A stretch of 64,000 bases of DNA, taken from positions 124,001 to 188,000 of the forward strand of contig KV423916.1 of assembly GCA_001632435.1 (NCBI GenBank), written 5' to 3'. A model generated the notes under the pieces. It saw nothing but the letters and a program-made list of their open reading frames with translations, was not told the origin of the DNA and searched no databases. Below, in pieces: positions 47,771 to 60,300 of this stretch. Positions within the stretch are counted from its first letter, which is position 1. Each line of letters opens with the position of its first letter. The position numbers were made by a program, and so were the translations under genes. Source of the stretch: Calocera cornea HHB12733. Its lineage: Eukaryota; Basidiomycota; Dacrymycetes; Dacrymycetales; Dacrymycetaceae.

Positions 47771-49624
47771 ACGTTGTTGACCAGTTCGCGGGTCAGACCA
47801 GTTTGTGGGCCAGTATCCTGAGCACCCATCGGTAAAATTGATGCCACACAATGTTCTTGCTACATTTCATTGAGCAACTGGGTAATCTCACTCATTGTCT
47901 ACTGTAGCTACCACTGTGCAAGTTCTGGTGTTGTGCCCAGCCTGGCAACACTTTCCACAGAGGTGCAAGCTCTGCCTGGATGGCACGGACGTTCCCTCTC
48001 CTCAGTCTTTGTTCCCACCCTCTGGCTGAAGTAACCCCCTCTCAACCAGTAGCTGATTGGCAGCCTCGCCTGTGAGTGGTCCAGAGTTCTGTAGGCCAAT
48101 CCGCTTGGTCCTCTGCCCCTTGGAGAGTCAGTCATTTTGATCACAGAGATCTTGGAGCTCAGATGTCATGAGTGTGAGCTGATGGGTGATCGTGACTGTA
48201 GCTTTGGTAAGGCGGTCTACTGAGTCCAGAATGGCGGTTGGCAAGCTTCCTTGATGTCTGAGTACATGGTCCTTGATCAGAGTTGACTGTGAGATGGCTT
48301 CATTTGCGGTCTTTGGTGTCTGTGACACCCAGGAGGTCCTCTCTCTGCATCAGGCGGAGGAGTCAGTGTCCGAAGTCGGACAGCGAGCCAAGAGAGGACT
48401 GCATCGGGATTGAAGGGGACCAGGCCTGCCCCACGGAAGCCACCCTTGATGTTCTGGACCAAGAATGCCTTGTTGAAAGCCGCATGGAATGATGGGAAGA
48501 AGTCATCTTTGGTGATGTGCATGACTTGGCCCTTGATGAGATGGTTGATTTTATCATGGTAAGCCCTCTTCAGCGGACCAAACAGACTGACATTGAGTGG
48601 CTGGGTGAGATGGGAAGAGTGTCCCGGTAAACAGTGCAGAATGATGTTGTGGGCCTTGCAGTACTCAGTGAATGTGGCATTGACATGGCTTTCATGTCCA
48701 TCGAGGACCAGCATCCGCCATTGTCCTGTCTGCTGGCACCAGGTGTGTTCCTCAAAGTGGGCAAGCCAGTCAAGGCCTGTCTGGTTGTTGGTCCAGCCAT
48801 TCTGTGTGGTTGCAACAACCCATTTGGACGGGACAGCACCGCTTGTGAACCAGGTGGAAGGGTGATGCTGACTGGTGACACAGAGGAAGGGTGGGATAGC
48901 ATGCCCATCTGCTACAATGCAACAGATGGCAGTGGCCCATTCTCTTGTCCCCGGCTGGACAGACTTCGGCTCAGCCTTCCTGTCAGCATGTCAGACAACC
49001 AGGAAGCGCTGGATCATGCCCAAGGCAAAGCCAGGTTCATTGAAGTTGTAGAAGTCGCTGTCTTGCACACCGTACTTAGCTCGCATGTTGCCAGCCAGCT
49101 CAAACCATCTTGTGATCATTGCATGATCCTCTTGCTTGGCCCTCTGATAGTCGTAAGGGCGGGAGAGGCGTGTGCGGAGCTCTGGCTGCCGAGCAATGAA
49201 GTGGTTGGTCCAGGTAGGCCCAACCTTCCTGTGACCCCGCTGGGTCAGTAGGAGGTCTGCCATATCTTGCACATTGACCTTTCTAGGTGCAAACCCCCTC
49301 TCATCAAGGTGAAGGATGTGCTGGACAAGCACATCCTCCTCTTCCTTGCTGAGATAGGACAGACTGCTGCGACGGTCCGCCTTGGCAGGTTTGCCATGAA
49401 TCCTGCGCTGCAGAGTTGACTTGGCAACCTTGTAGATCTTGGCAGCCCCTCGCCCAGACAAAGTTGGATCAGACACCTTTGCCTGCATTGCTAGTATCAC
49501 CTGTGCCTCTGAAGAGACGACAGGCATTGTGGTGAGAGCAGAAACGTGCATAAATTTTTTGACCTAATAGTGGCAGTGAACCTGACCCTTGAACTGGTCT
49601 GACCCACAAACTGGTCAACAACAT
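47771..49624 (-). mobile_element. Pogo-like element C, 1854 bp, nested in element D
   Basis: TIRs of 43 bp at both ends (left starts ACGTTGTTGACCAGTTCG), with TA at 47769-47770 and 49625-49626. Positions 10-26 and 27-43 are again two 17-bp repeats (ACCAGTTCGCGGGTCAG, ACCAGTTTGTGGGCCAG). Left and right TIRs differ mostly by CpG to TpG/CpA changes. One dead transposase gene lies on the minus strand. Confidence 0.9.
48277..49551 (-). pseudogene. Pogo/Fot1-like transposase, catalytically mutated (element C)
   Basis: It starts at ATG 49551. It has an HTH region (GRGAAKIYKVAKSTLQRRIHG) and a CENP-B-type second DNA-binding half (DMADLLL..KVGPTWTNHFI), then the DDE_1 domain. The first catalytic Asp is replaced (YNFNEPGFALG; relatives have YNFDETGF). 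The second is kept (LVLDGHESHV). The third is Asn (TQPLNVSLF; relatives have QPLD). An in-frame stop follows MIQRFLVV at about 48991, and a frameshift lies near 48300. It is clearly inactive. Confidence 0.88.
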
Positions 49625-49968
49625 TAACAAAATTCCAAGTTGCTACCATTTTTCCAGGAAATTTCTAAATAAAGCCAATACAAAAAGAGCAAACAAAGCT
49701 GCAAGACCTTACTTGTGAACTCATAGGTATTCTTTGTGGCCCATTCATATAATGCATTCACGTCTGAACAAAGACAGGGAGCAAAATCCAATTCTTCTTA
49801 TGGATTTTACTACAAACCATGTTACAGAAGGTTGACCGGTCCCATCAGGGCCCAGTGTCCGCATCAAAAAGTGGGCAATTAGGGAAACTGCTCCCGGCAG
49901 GGCATTGGGGGCCAACTGCCTCTGCAAATGGGGCAAATGGGGAATTATCTCTTTGATCTTGCTGGACC

Positions 49969-50569
49969 TGTGAGGGCACACAGTCTAGCAAGGCTGCCAA
50001 CTAAACCCGACTGAGTCAAAGAGACCAAAGACAAGGGATTTGGGGGAGGTCAACTCACAGTATCCAATAGCTAACCAATTGTACACTTCGTAAGTCTAAC
50101 TAGGAGATATGTGTGACGTCAAAGGTAGTTCGGATGAAGCAAGCAGAGTTTGGAGAGATTTTGGGAGTTCAGAGTGGGAGGACAGATGTGATGACCAGGC
50201 TTTCTCACAACACTATGGAGATTCCTCAGAGATCAGATCTAAGGAGAAGCTACCAAAGGTACCAAAGGTTATATACAAAAAGAGTGAACATAGCCTCAGC
50301 TTCTCCCAAACACTCCAAAGTGAGACCCAACACTGCCTGAAGCACTGCCAACCACAGCATTACTCATCTGAACACAGCAGAGTACTGCCCTGCACAGCCA
50401 AAGGGTCACAGCCTTGCTTACCCTTACCTAATCCTGTGCCGAGGTATCTGAAGTCAGTATTTGGTAGACCGAAGATGTCATCTGAGAGCCAAAGAAGTCG
50501 AAAGTAGCCAAATACCTGTGAACCTGCCGATAATAGCCAAAGTCGGGGCAAAGTTGGTGTCCCCTGACA
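49969..50569 (-). mobile_element. Solo LTR 5, 601 bp, antisense
   Basis: On the plus strand it runs TGTGAGGGCACAC to GTGTCCCCTGACA. It is the same family as LTRs 2-4. The minus-strand TCTCTGAGGA lies at 50223-50232. The flanks GGACC and TCCAA do not match. It starts 8 bp after the right TSD of element D and is more diverged in its 5' half than the 592-bp copies. Confidence 0.85.
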
Positions 50570-50584
50570 TCCAAACAAACTTAG

Positions 50585-51060
50585 TGTCAGGGGACACTCT
50601 ATTTTCCTACTTTATTTGGTCCTTACTCGCTTCAGAAGCACTTCCCAGCATGGAATCCGGCCTTCAGGGTCCAGGCCTATGGCCCAGAGTGTGGCCCGTA
50701 GCCATGAGTCTGGCCACTCACCACAACTCAGCATGACTGACTACAACTCACACACGTGCAGCCACACTTGACTCATAGTGACCCATGATACGCCCCATGA
50801 TGTGTCCCATGAGACGCTCCATGGTCTGACCCATGCAGATCTGTAGGGTAGATATATGTGGGCTTTAGGCCCCCTGGCTCCTCAGATCTGGTCTCTGAGG
50901 ACTCTCCACTGTACACCCGTACTCTGTAGTCTCTATAGTCACCTCATCTATCCTATTCTCCACTCTATCCTTGCCCACCTGACCTACTCTATTGCTCTAC
51001 CATTGACTCCAATCTCTGTCTACTCTTGGCCACCTTGTAGGGTTACCGCGTGCCCTCACA
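50585..51060 (+). mobile_element. Solo LTR 6, 476 bp (TSD CTTAG)
   Basis: It begins TGTCAGGGGACACT and ends GTGCCCTCACA. The exact duplication CTTAG is at 50580-50584 and 51061-51065. A TATATG box at 50853 precedes TCTCTGAGGA at 50892-50901 by 39 bp. The body is unrelated to the 592-bp LTRs apart from termini and promoter block. Confidence 0.9.
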
Positions 51061-53172
51061 CTTAGATTGGTGTATTTTGAGCCAAGATTACTTTTTCAAA
51101 GCGTCTGAAAAGGCGTGAATATGTATTTTTTTGTATCTACAATATCCATTTTGGGGCAAGGCTGCTTTATCCATGTTTTAAAAAAAAATCTATAGTGGAA
51201 TACTTGAAAACTACACTGGGGACTGAGTGCAACACAAGCAAGTCAGAGGTGGAATGTGATAAGTCCCTAAGTGACCATTGCACATTCCTCCACGTGACAG
51301 GGACTTAGTGGCTAAAAGTACGCAGTGGGTCTAAGTAATTTACTCTCATGCGGTGTACAGTTCCCTTTGTCACTGTGGCCCAATTTTTTGCATTCCGGCC
51401 TTCCGGAGATATGGTACCGGAAGTCCGGACACCTTTCTGACTTGCCCTGGTTGGCCCTCCAATCCGTGGACCAACTCCGGGTTGGAGGGGTTCATTCCGT
51501 ATGGTCGTTCCGGTCAGGGAACCCTCTTGGAATGGTGTATACGACGCAACACATTTGACGGATTCACAGGCAAAGACTCTCTCTCATTGGATAGCCCTCA
51601 ATTTACAAAAGGGACGATTGGAAAGGCATCCTGTCAGTTGAGAGAGTCCCCTAGGTTGGGTGAAATCAGCCCCCGGTGATGTACCCCATGAGATGGGATT
51701 CCGAAAGGTAAACATTGGGTTCGGTAGATAAAAGGCAGATTCTCCTTCTCCAAAGAGGGGCCCGGCTTCCGACACCTTCTCTTTACCATACTCCTCTACT
51801 TCCCCAGACCTCCAATCGATCCCCACACTCTACAGTCTATTCTGGACATTTCCAACTAATTACACCTATCCCGTCTGCTATTCCGACTCCAGAATACCCT
51901 TCCGGACCTGTGACGACTTCACGGAATACGACACCCTCGGATTGCCCAGTCAGACGGACTCCGTACAGTCCTAAACTGAGTGGTGCAGACAGCGGGATGG
52001 CAGGCTGGTACTGAAGCAATCAGGGGAGCTATATGGAAGCCTTCTGCAGACAGCTTGCTTGCTTGGCGTTTTGGGGGTCCCAGCTGTCCACTGATGCTTT
52101 CTGCCTGCTGCATTTGGTGGACAGTGAGCATGTGAAGGAATACCCCCGCTGAGCGGAACCATTACGCTTCCGTGCCCCATTGTTGGACCCCAGTGTGGGG
52201 CCGTTTCTTGTCAACCAGCAGCAGGAAGGGAAAATTGGAGGTATATTTGATTCCGCGGCATTGGATTTTTGGGCGTGGAGCATGCCCGAAGTCCTCACCT
52301 CTTAGAAGGAGACCATGGGTGGTGGAAGCAAATATGGGAGCTAAATTGACTCCACTGAAAACTCAATACACAGCCACTCTTTTCTCAGCTGTACCTGTGG
52401 GCAAAGCGCGCCTGGGAAAAAAGGAGCAACGGAAGCAAATATAAGCCCTCCCCACCGTTGACCTCTTGCCCTGCTCACCTAATGGTGGGTCTCGCCCCGG
52501 GAAGTGCTACCGCGGAGGCAGATATTCTGTCCCCGGCTCTTAGCGCCGTGCTGATGGACCCCTAAACAGCTGTCTGTAGAGGGCTTCCGTAGAGCTAAGC
52601 TTCATCTTAATGTCCAACTGGCATGTTGGCCAGCAGACTGCTGCTTTGGGGTATTACAGTAAGAACTAGTTATGTCCCCAATTAAGCACACAAGACATGA
52701 TTACTTGTCAAGTTAACCACCTGTGGCACAAGTTTGGATGTAAACACCTCAGATACCTTGGATATTCACACCTGTGACTTTGCATCTTAGTATGGAAAGC
52801 CCCCACCGGGCGATGCATTATGCAAATCCGGAGGGTCTGATGCATACACTATGTCATTCCACTATGCATTTTCATTGTGCATGCCCTGAGCGATACGAAA
52901 CCGGAGGTGATACAAAGTTGCCGTGATACAAAGGGACAGCTTCAACTGTAGGGCCCAGCGGGGCCAAAATCCTGATAAGTGCATACAAACCATACTTAAT
53001 TGTCCGCAATGAACGCATAGTCCGACAACCACCAGCGAGTCCAGGCGGATGCACTTCCAGCAGAGGGGCAAGATGTCTCCAGGGGCAAATACTGACTGGT
53101 ACAGTACAAAATGAGCTTGCCTCAATCACTCTAAGTTAGAGGGGTAGCAAGTAGCGAGGCAGCGAAGAAGAA
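51061..53172. other. Repeat-rich intergenic region downstream of RFC1
   Basis: No gene is recognised in 2.1 kb. An imperfect inverted repeat (AAGTCCCT..AGGGACTT) occurs at 51260-51310. 51380-52010 is rich in TTCCGG/CCGGAA words with a TATA-like box at about 51728. 52140-52560 contains GGAAGCAAATAT and CGGAAGCAAATATA words like those at 36 kb and 63 kb. It may hide an old LTR without the TCTCTGAGGA block. The RFC1 3' UTR should lie near 53100. Confidence 0.4.
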
Positions 53173-56100
53173 TCATTTCTTCCCCTTCGTCGACTTCGCG
53201 GGTGCTTTACCCTTGGCCACCTTGAGCAATTTGTCGTCAGCGATTCCTGTAGGATCCTTTGCCTTCCTACGTCCACTGGGCACATCGTCGTCTTCTTCAT
53301 CAATCTCTTCATCGACCTATTGGAGGTTTCAGCTACGACAGCCCTGGTGCATAGCATGCCTACTTACCTCAATGGCCTCTTCAACGTCTGGTTTCTCCGT
53401 TTTCCCTTTGGTAAGACTTGCGCCAATGTCTTGGCCCCGGTTGAATGGAATAGGATGATCGGTATTATTGTACCTGTATTTTGATCAGAATAACGATTCG
53501 CAATCTGAGCGATGCTGCCCTACTTTCGGGTGAAATGGGTCTTCGTAGCGGTGGAGAGTTTCTTGAGCACGTCGTCGCCCCGATTATCACCCACTCCGAG
53601 TTCAACGATAGTGTCCCACTCGTCTTTAGAGATGAGATATTCGTCCATCATGTGAATCACATTATCAACGGCCGTCTGAACACCGTTGTCAGGACGGATT
53701 TGTGGATGACACGACAGGTGACACACCGATCCATCATCAATCAGTGGCTTCACCAGTCTCGAGGTCATCATCGGAATATAGGTCATGCGAATCTCTCCCT
53801 TGTCTCCAGAGACTCTTGATCTCATGCGCGCTTGGACGTCGCCAAGCTGTCTCTTTAAGGCAGACATCTTCGAGTTCTGACCAAGCCACCTACAGAGAAT
53901 GAGCAAGCTTGGACTGTAGACGCCGGCACACTTACGCCGGGAATGTATATTGATTGGCGCTTCCCCAATGTCCACCTGTCCCATAAATTTGTGAAGCTGG
54001 GTACACTGTCGATGTTACTGCGTGCAGGGGCATTAGACTCCAGTGCTGTTCTTGACCATGGATCATCGCGTCGACGAGATCGCCGTCGGATATCGATCTT
54101 GCTGACGCATCCAGCAATTCGAGGTGCTTCAGTTCCTTAAAATTTCCTTCCATGTTCTTGTTCTTCGCAGGCTGAGTCTTGACATAGTTTTCCTGCAGAA
54201 GCGTGTCAAGCAGATGAACCAAACAAAAGCCCAACATACCTGAACGAAAAGGGGAACAAACGAATAGTCATGGAAGTAGTACTCGATCTTGTCATTCAGA
54301 GTTTCTCGCGAAGTCGCAGAAAACGTGTAAGGTCCGAACAATTTCTCGAGTACACCCCACGGTGTCATGGTTGAGTACTTTTCATTTAGAGATGCCCTAA
54401 ACTGCCGTTGAGTTACCGATCAAACGCATGGCAAGCTAACAAAGCTTACAGCGTTTTGGCTTCGTCGAAGTCCATATCATCCTGTGATAGTTTCCAAGTG
54501 GAGAGCATATTCAAGACCTGCCGTATGTCACACTGCACTCCATTGACAAGCTGGTCTACAACGTTGGCAGGAATCTTCATCTTTTCCCTGTTTGAACGCT
54601 CAGGTACATCACTGTGCAAATCTGAGAGAAGCTCACTTGAATAGAATGCTCATTATGCGAGAACGTATTGCCTTGGGATCTGGTCTGGAAAGGACGTCAA
54701 TTCAAGGGAGTCTCCAGGGAGGGTATGGCGCACTCACTTGCGGAACGAAAGGTTGTAGGTAGTCCCCTGCAACGGTTTCATCTTTTGCAGAGTGCGATCG
54801 TTGGCAATGCATATAATCGGTATCTTCCACAAATCAGAACTCCCTCCGGGGAGACGTTTGAGAAGGTTACCCACCCGAGTTTTCTTGATCAATTGATTCA
54901 AAGCGCCAATACCACCCCTATCACTGCCGGACATGCCGTCTACTTCGTCCATGATGAGCACCGTTCTACCGCTGATGTCCATGCCAGCGACCGTGGTGGG
55001 TTCCTTGTTCTCATCAGTTCCATACAGTGCACTTGATGATCACAGACTCACCCCTGATCCATGCATCCAGCCATCCAAGCTCTGATTGCTGATGTTCGTG
55101 CTATTCTGCGGAGTATCAGACACCGCTAGGCCACCTCGCGGGAATAACGGTCATACCATCACCAACTTCTTACTTCGAGCATCGCTGGCGTTTACCTCGA
55201 TCGGTGTGTACCCCTCCAGTTTAGCGGCCAGATGTGCACTCGTTGTTTTGCCGATGCCCGGAGGTCCAGAAATCAACACCGCACGATAGACACCCATTCC
55301 GTCTTTCCCGGGCTTCTTGAAACCCTCCTGGAAATTCTTCTGCCTGTCAACTGCGTCGATACACGTGCATGGTAAGGGATGGAGGGAGTAGCTCACCAGT
55401 CCGCCAGCCACTTCTGTAGCTTCTCGATCGGGCTCTTATTCCCGCATATCTCGTTCATCGTCTGAGGAGCATAGCGTGTGGTCCACAGTTGCGCAGATAC
55501 CTGGGGTGCTTTGGTTGTTGTACCAGTCTTGCTCTTGTTGTCCTTCTCTGCGACCTTCTCCCGCTTCTCCATCTCTTTCGCGACCTTGACGATCTCTCTC
55601 TCTTGCTGCTCCATTTTGGTTTTGGTCTTCTCGTCCAAGACACCTTCCCTTGTTCGGATGATATCTAGAAATCCGTCTTCATCCAATGTCGACAGGCTGT
55701 GCTTCTTGATGATAGCCAGCTTTGACGGTCCAGCATCCGCACCCAGAACGACATAAGAGGTCTTGGAGGACGGGGAGCCAGTCACTCGTCTATGATACAT
55801 GAGACGAGTGTATAGCAGTTCCCGGAAAGAACACGACTGACCCGCCGTACCGGTTCACAAGGTCGATAGCTTCTTCTCGGGCCAAACTCGACAGCTCGCC
55901 CGTGAACACGAAAGTCAGCCTATGGATCGTCAGGGCTGCAGTCGGTAATGGATGGTGACAAGCTCACCCGGCAAGACAATTTGGCTGGCCCTCCGGGATC
56001 TCCTTGGAACCCGGATTTGGCGGGCCTGATGCTCGTGCAGCAGCCTTCGCTGCCCAGCTGCCATTCGCATAAGTACTCTCGCTGTGGGGGGCCGAAAGGA

Positions 56101-57040
56101 GGAGAAACGCACTTGAACTTTGGCTTTGATTGATCGGCTGCGGCCTCTTTCTGGACACCGGTTTCTTTGGTCTTCGCAGCAGGTTTCGACTTTGGTACAG
56201 CCTTCTCGGGCTTCTTCTCATTGTCGGTTGTAGGCTTCGACTTCGGCTTGGAAGCGGCCCTTCCCTTTGAGGTTGCCTTTCTCCCCTTCTTGGGCTTCTC
56301 ATCGTCCTCATCTCCATCGTCAATGAAATCTTCTTCGCCGTCCTCGTCATCCAGTGTGGCTTCGTCCCCATAGTTGTCGTTCTCCTTCGTCCTTGGCCTG
56401 CTCGAGGACGATGCCACACTGGCCTTCGAGAGCCGCGGTGCCTTCCTAGAAGGCTTCGACGGTTGGAATTCCTCCTCCTCGTCAGATGACTGGATGATAA
56501 TGCTCTTGCGTTTACCCGAAGACGGCGCGGCTGTCTTTGGCTCTGAATGCGTCAGATCAGCACCGGGAGCAGCTTTAGGTTTGGCCTGTTTCGACGGCAT
56601 CAGCTGCACGGGCGAATTGAGACGTTGATGCAAACGAACAGGAGAGCGTTTCATAGCAGAAGCCGTCGGTAGGGGCTTAGATGGAGCTGCTTTCTTCGGT
56701 ACGGGCCTGCATACCATGAGATTGTGCATGCACTCTTGTGTGACGGATACGCACTGCACGGTTTTCGCACTAACGGAGATTGCGGGTTCTTCCTCGTCAC
56801 CTGTAGTAGCGTTACTTCTGCGGGTACTATGACAGAGAACTCGAATGCTCACTTATATCAAGTTCTATCGGCTGTTTCTGCGTCGAGCCGTTGACTGTGG
56901 GTGGAGGCTTGGGCTGTGACTGGAATGCAGTGTTCAATTGCGACACATTGTTACATGGACAGGAAGACACGTACGCTGCCGGGCCCACCAAAGAAGGCAC
57001 GAATGTCTCTACCTCCGGTGTTGGTGGGTTTGGGTGCCAT
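53173..57040 (-). CDS. RFC1: RFC1, large subunit of the replication factor C clamp loader
   Basis: It runs from ATG 57040 ([19 protein letters not shown], with a PCNA-binding-like motif) to TGA 53173-53175, with multiple short introns. A long charged, low-complexity region ([18 protein letters not shown]) is followed by the BRCT domain ([38 protein letters not shown]). The clamp-loader AAA+ domain follows with [17 protein letters not shown], Walker [27 protein letters not shown] and Walker [17 protein letters not shown]. The RFC1-specific C-terminus includes PLFVQENYV and ends in a Lys-rich tail. RFC loads PCNA at primer ends. The start is 299 bp from the divergent BTB/CAP-Gly start. Confidence 0.95.
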
Positions 57041-57339
57041 CGCTTGCGGGGGGAGGTGTGCTGTGGGTGCTGTAGAGTATCGATGACAGACAACGCGAAC
57101 CTCGATGGAGTCGCGACGCTCGACGCGGTCATGAGTCGCGTCACGCCGCCGAACGCCAAATGGCGTCTTGGTGGCGGTGCTTTCCATCGGTCGCGCTTCT
57201 TGGGGAGGGATCTGCCTCGAGGACCTGAGGGTCGTGTCCCGAGAATACCAGACGTCGCACGAGGCCAGCGAGCAGCACGGCGAGGAGCGCTACATCTCTC
57301 TCTTCTCCCCTGTCTCCTGCATGATACCCTGCCCTCGTT

Positions 57340-60300
57340 ATGCAGACATCCATACCCCCGCACCGTCCTCAGCCAAGCACATCTCTGGCAGAGGCAGCCG
57401 ACAACGTCCTCGCCGTCAGCTGTGTTACCAGCACTCAGAGATGGCAGCAGGATCTCCAGAGCCTCTTTCTCCATGCCAAGGAGCGCTTTCCCGACGTGGT
57501 ATGGGAGCTTCAGGATGAGGATGGAATCGATAAGCCGGAAGAGGTCTGGGGTCATAAGGGTGCGTTCAGCATTCACAAAAGAGCCACCATGCGCTAACTC
57601 GCCTACCAGCGATCGTCTATGCGCGAGCACCGCAAGCGTTCCAGGCACGCTACTTTTCCTTTCGACCTCTTGCCATGTCTTCGACGTCATCCTACGATCT
57701 TCCGGGCGCTGAGTCTTCGCTCTCGCTTGCGTTGTCTCTACCCCCTACCGCGTTCCAAAGGGCATCTTCGGCGTCCCCACGGCCAATTTCGCCTGCCCTG
57801 TCTGCCTACACACCTCCAGCGCCGACCACGGGTTCTGCAATCTATGGTCCGACGCAGAATGGCCCGCTGCTACGCTTAACTACCTCGATCGTGCCAGCGT
57901 TGTTCTCCGACGAGCTTGAGCATCTGTACACTGCGAAAGGCATCTCTGGCGAAGCATTCGAATTTCTTTTCGATTCAACGGCCGGAGACATTGATTACCG
58001 GTCGGCTGCAGCATCAGAGGAGGTACGACTCGAGAAATTACGCCATGATCTCGTCTTCATGTGGCGATCAAAGCTCTACTCCGACATCCGAATATCACTC
58101 ACCGGGCCTTTCTCGTTCGGTGATGATGGCACGCCCATGATGCCTGACGAGCATATGTCAGCCGTCAAGCAGGCGACAGAGGAGGCCGAACAGCAGATGG
58201 CACTCTTCTCCACACATCGGTTCATTTTGATATCTCGCGCACAGTACTTCCGCGCCCTCCTGCTCAACTCTCCGTTCGCCCCACCCGCGCTGTCGACGGC
58301 AACATCTCCAACATCTCCAACAACGCCTTCAGGTGTCGACAACACCCCGACCATATCCTTGCCATCGCCACCTTTTACACCGCCCTCACTGCACTTCATG
58401 TTGGGATATCTCTACGCGGGTACTCTGTCGTTCTCAAACAGGACATTCGACCTCTCTACCGCGTTTGCGATCTACCGATGTGCGGTCTACCTCTCAGTTG
58501 CGCCATTGCAAGTCGAGGTGGAGACACGCATCATCGCGGAATTCTGCCACGGTCTATTCTACGCACATCTACCTCTGGACGAGTTCGAGAGAGCCGTCAA
58601 GGCTGAAGATCCGGATGGCCAAGACTGGGCGTTGGTCGGATGCACATGTCGTGTATGTGCGAGACGAGTGCCAAGGGTCCTTACGTTCGCGCTTGCACCC
58701 GATGTGAAGAATTCGCTTCTGGAGCGAGGTGCTCGACGCGCTCTCGTGGGTATGTTCGGCGAGCCATGGTCGTCCAAAGAATTCCTTGGTTTAACGCCAA
58801 AAACGCGTCTTGGTCTGGTGAAGACCGTCACAGGACGCGTGAACACCTATACCGTGGTGCGGCACCTTGGCGCAGTCCGGGCGCTTCGTGAAGCTGCTGC
58901 TTCTCAAGGTTATTCCAAGGAGCTGGAGGAGCTTGCAAGCACCGTCGAGAAGAAGTGCAATGACGTTGTAGCTTCACATGCAGCAGTCCTGTTCCGATCT
59001 CAAGTTTGGCTGGACTCTCTGGATGGCGTCGGGTTCTCAAGAATGGACACAGTTGAGGATGTCCTCACATCGCTAGTGCGTGGACTGACCGAAACAAATG
59101 CTGGGAGGGCCTATGAAGCTTTGGTTGGAGAGGTTTTGCTCCGCTCTAACGAACACGGCGAGGTCGTTCTGTCCCAGGGAGGCGACGTGAGAAATAAGGT
59201 TGAAGAGGCCAGAAAGCAATTGTTGGCATGGCTGAAGAAGCGCTGGGCGGGCGTCCGGCTGGTCGGTGGATTTGACATGTTGGAGAGCTGGAGCTTGAAA
59301 GAGATCTCGGACGAGCTAGACGTACAGCCAGAAGATCTCATTACGCCACAACCGGTGCCTGTTCCTGCGCCAAAGACAAGAGGAACGACTCGGCCTGCCG
59401 TCATCGCGTCAACTATACCGTCTCGGGTAGGACCAGACAATGCTTCGGAGACATCAAGCTTGTCTGCTCGTCGCGTGGTAGCTCCTCGCATCAGCACTGT
59501 CGCTATTGGGGCCTCTGTAACTGCCGCCCGGGCTCCGCGCGCACCATCCATGCTCTCAACAGCCACGCGAACATCTGTGGCCCCTTCAGTGGGTACTGCA
59601 CGAAGTCCTCGTCCAGCGGGACGAGCCTCGCCATCAGCCAGACCGCAGGGTATGGTCATGCAGAATGCTTCGCGCGTGTCTCTCGCAACGACAGCCACGA
59701 CAGACACTACCCAAGCCTCCACTCGGCCCGTTTCGACCTTGTCCACACAGCCATCAACTGCTCGCCAACCAACGAGTGTCCCTCGACCTATGGCGCCCTC
59801 CGGAAAGCCTCGGTCACTCGCTCCATCCGTGTCCTCAGTCCGTTCAGCTGCTTCCACGCTTCGAAAACCACAAGTCGCGGCGCCAACCCCTGCTACTCCT
59901 CGAACTCCAACGGCTCCCCGACCTGCCTCGGGACTGTCTATCCGCAGCGAGAAGCCAACCACGAGGACCAGTGCTACTGACAGTAAACTCGATCCAGGTG
60001 CTCCGAGGCCCAGGAAGATATCTTCTGGCTCGGCACTTAGCACTGCGTCCGCAGTGCGGGCGCGCCGAGTGTCGGCTGCGACAACAGCCTCGACCACAGC
60101 TCCTAAGAAGCAGCCTCCCGCAACGCCAAGTGTCGTCAAGAGGCCGCCATCAACGACCAGTGTTCGTACCACTGCATCGACCGGCAAGAAGTTATCTTCT
60201 GCAAAGGTTGCCCAGAAAGATACCACCCCCACACCCCCGGTTCCTCCTGTGCCTGTGATCGTGCGGCCGTCCACACCGCCTAACCTCGCACCCGCCAAGG

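Larger units (their letters stand above)
47604..49960. mobile_element. Mutator-like TIR element D (132-bp TIRs, 9-bp TSD) with pogo C inside
   Basis: Long inverted repeats at 47613-47744 and 49820-49951 begin GAGATAATTCCCC and are closely similar over 132 bp, with differences mostly at CpG sites. The flanks TTTGAGCTT (47604-47612) and TTTGATCTT (49952-49960) match 8 of 9. Long TIRs plus a 9-bp duplication are typical of Mutator-like elements. Without the nested pogo copy the unit is about 480 bp and has no coding capacity, so it is a non-autonomous (MITE-like) element. It lies in the MSH6 5' region. Confidence 0.78.

Noticed and set aside
57675..57677. ATG 57675 as start of the BTB/CAP-Gly gene
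   Set aside because: Using it would drop the conserved HKAIVYARAPQAFQARYF segment. An upstream exon joins in frame across a GT..AG intron.
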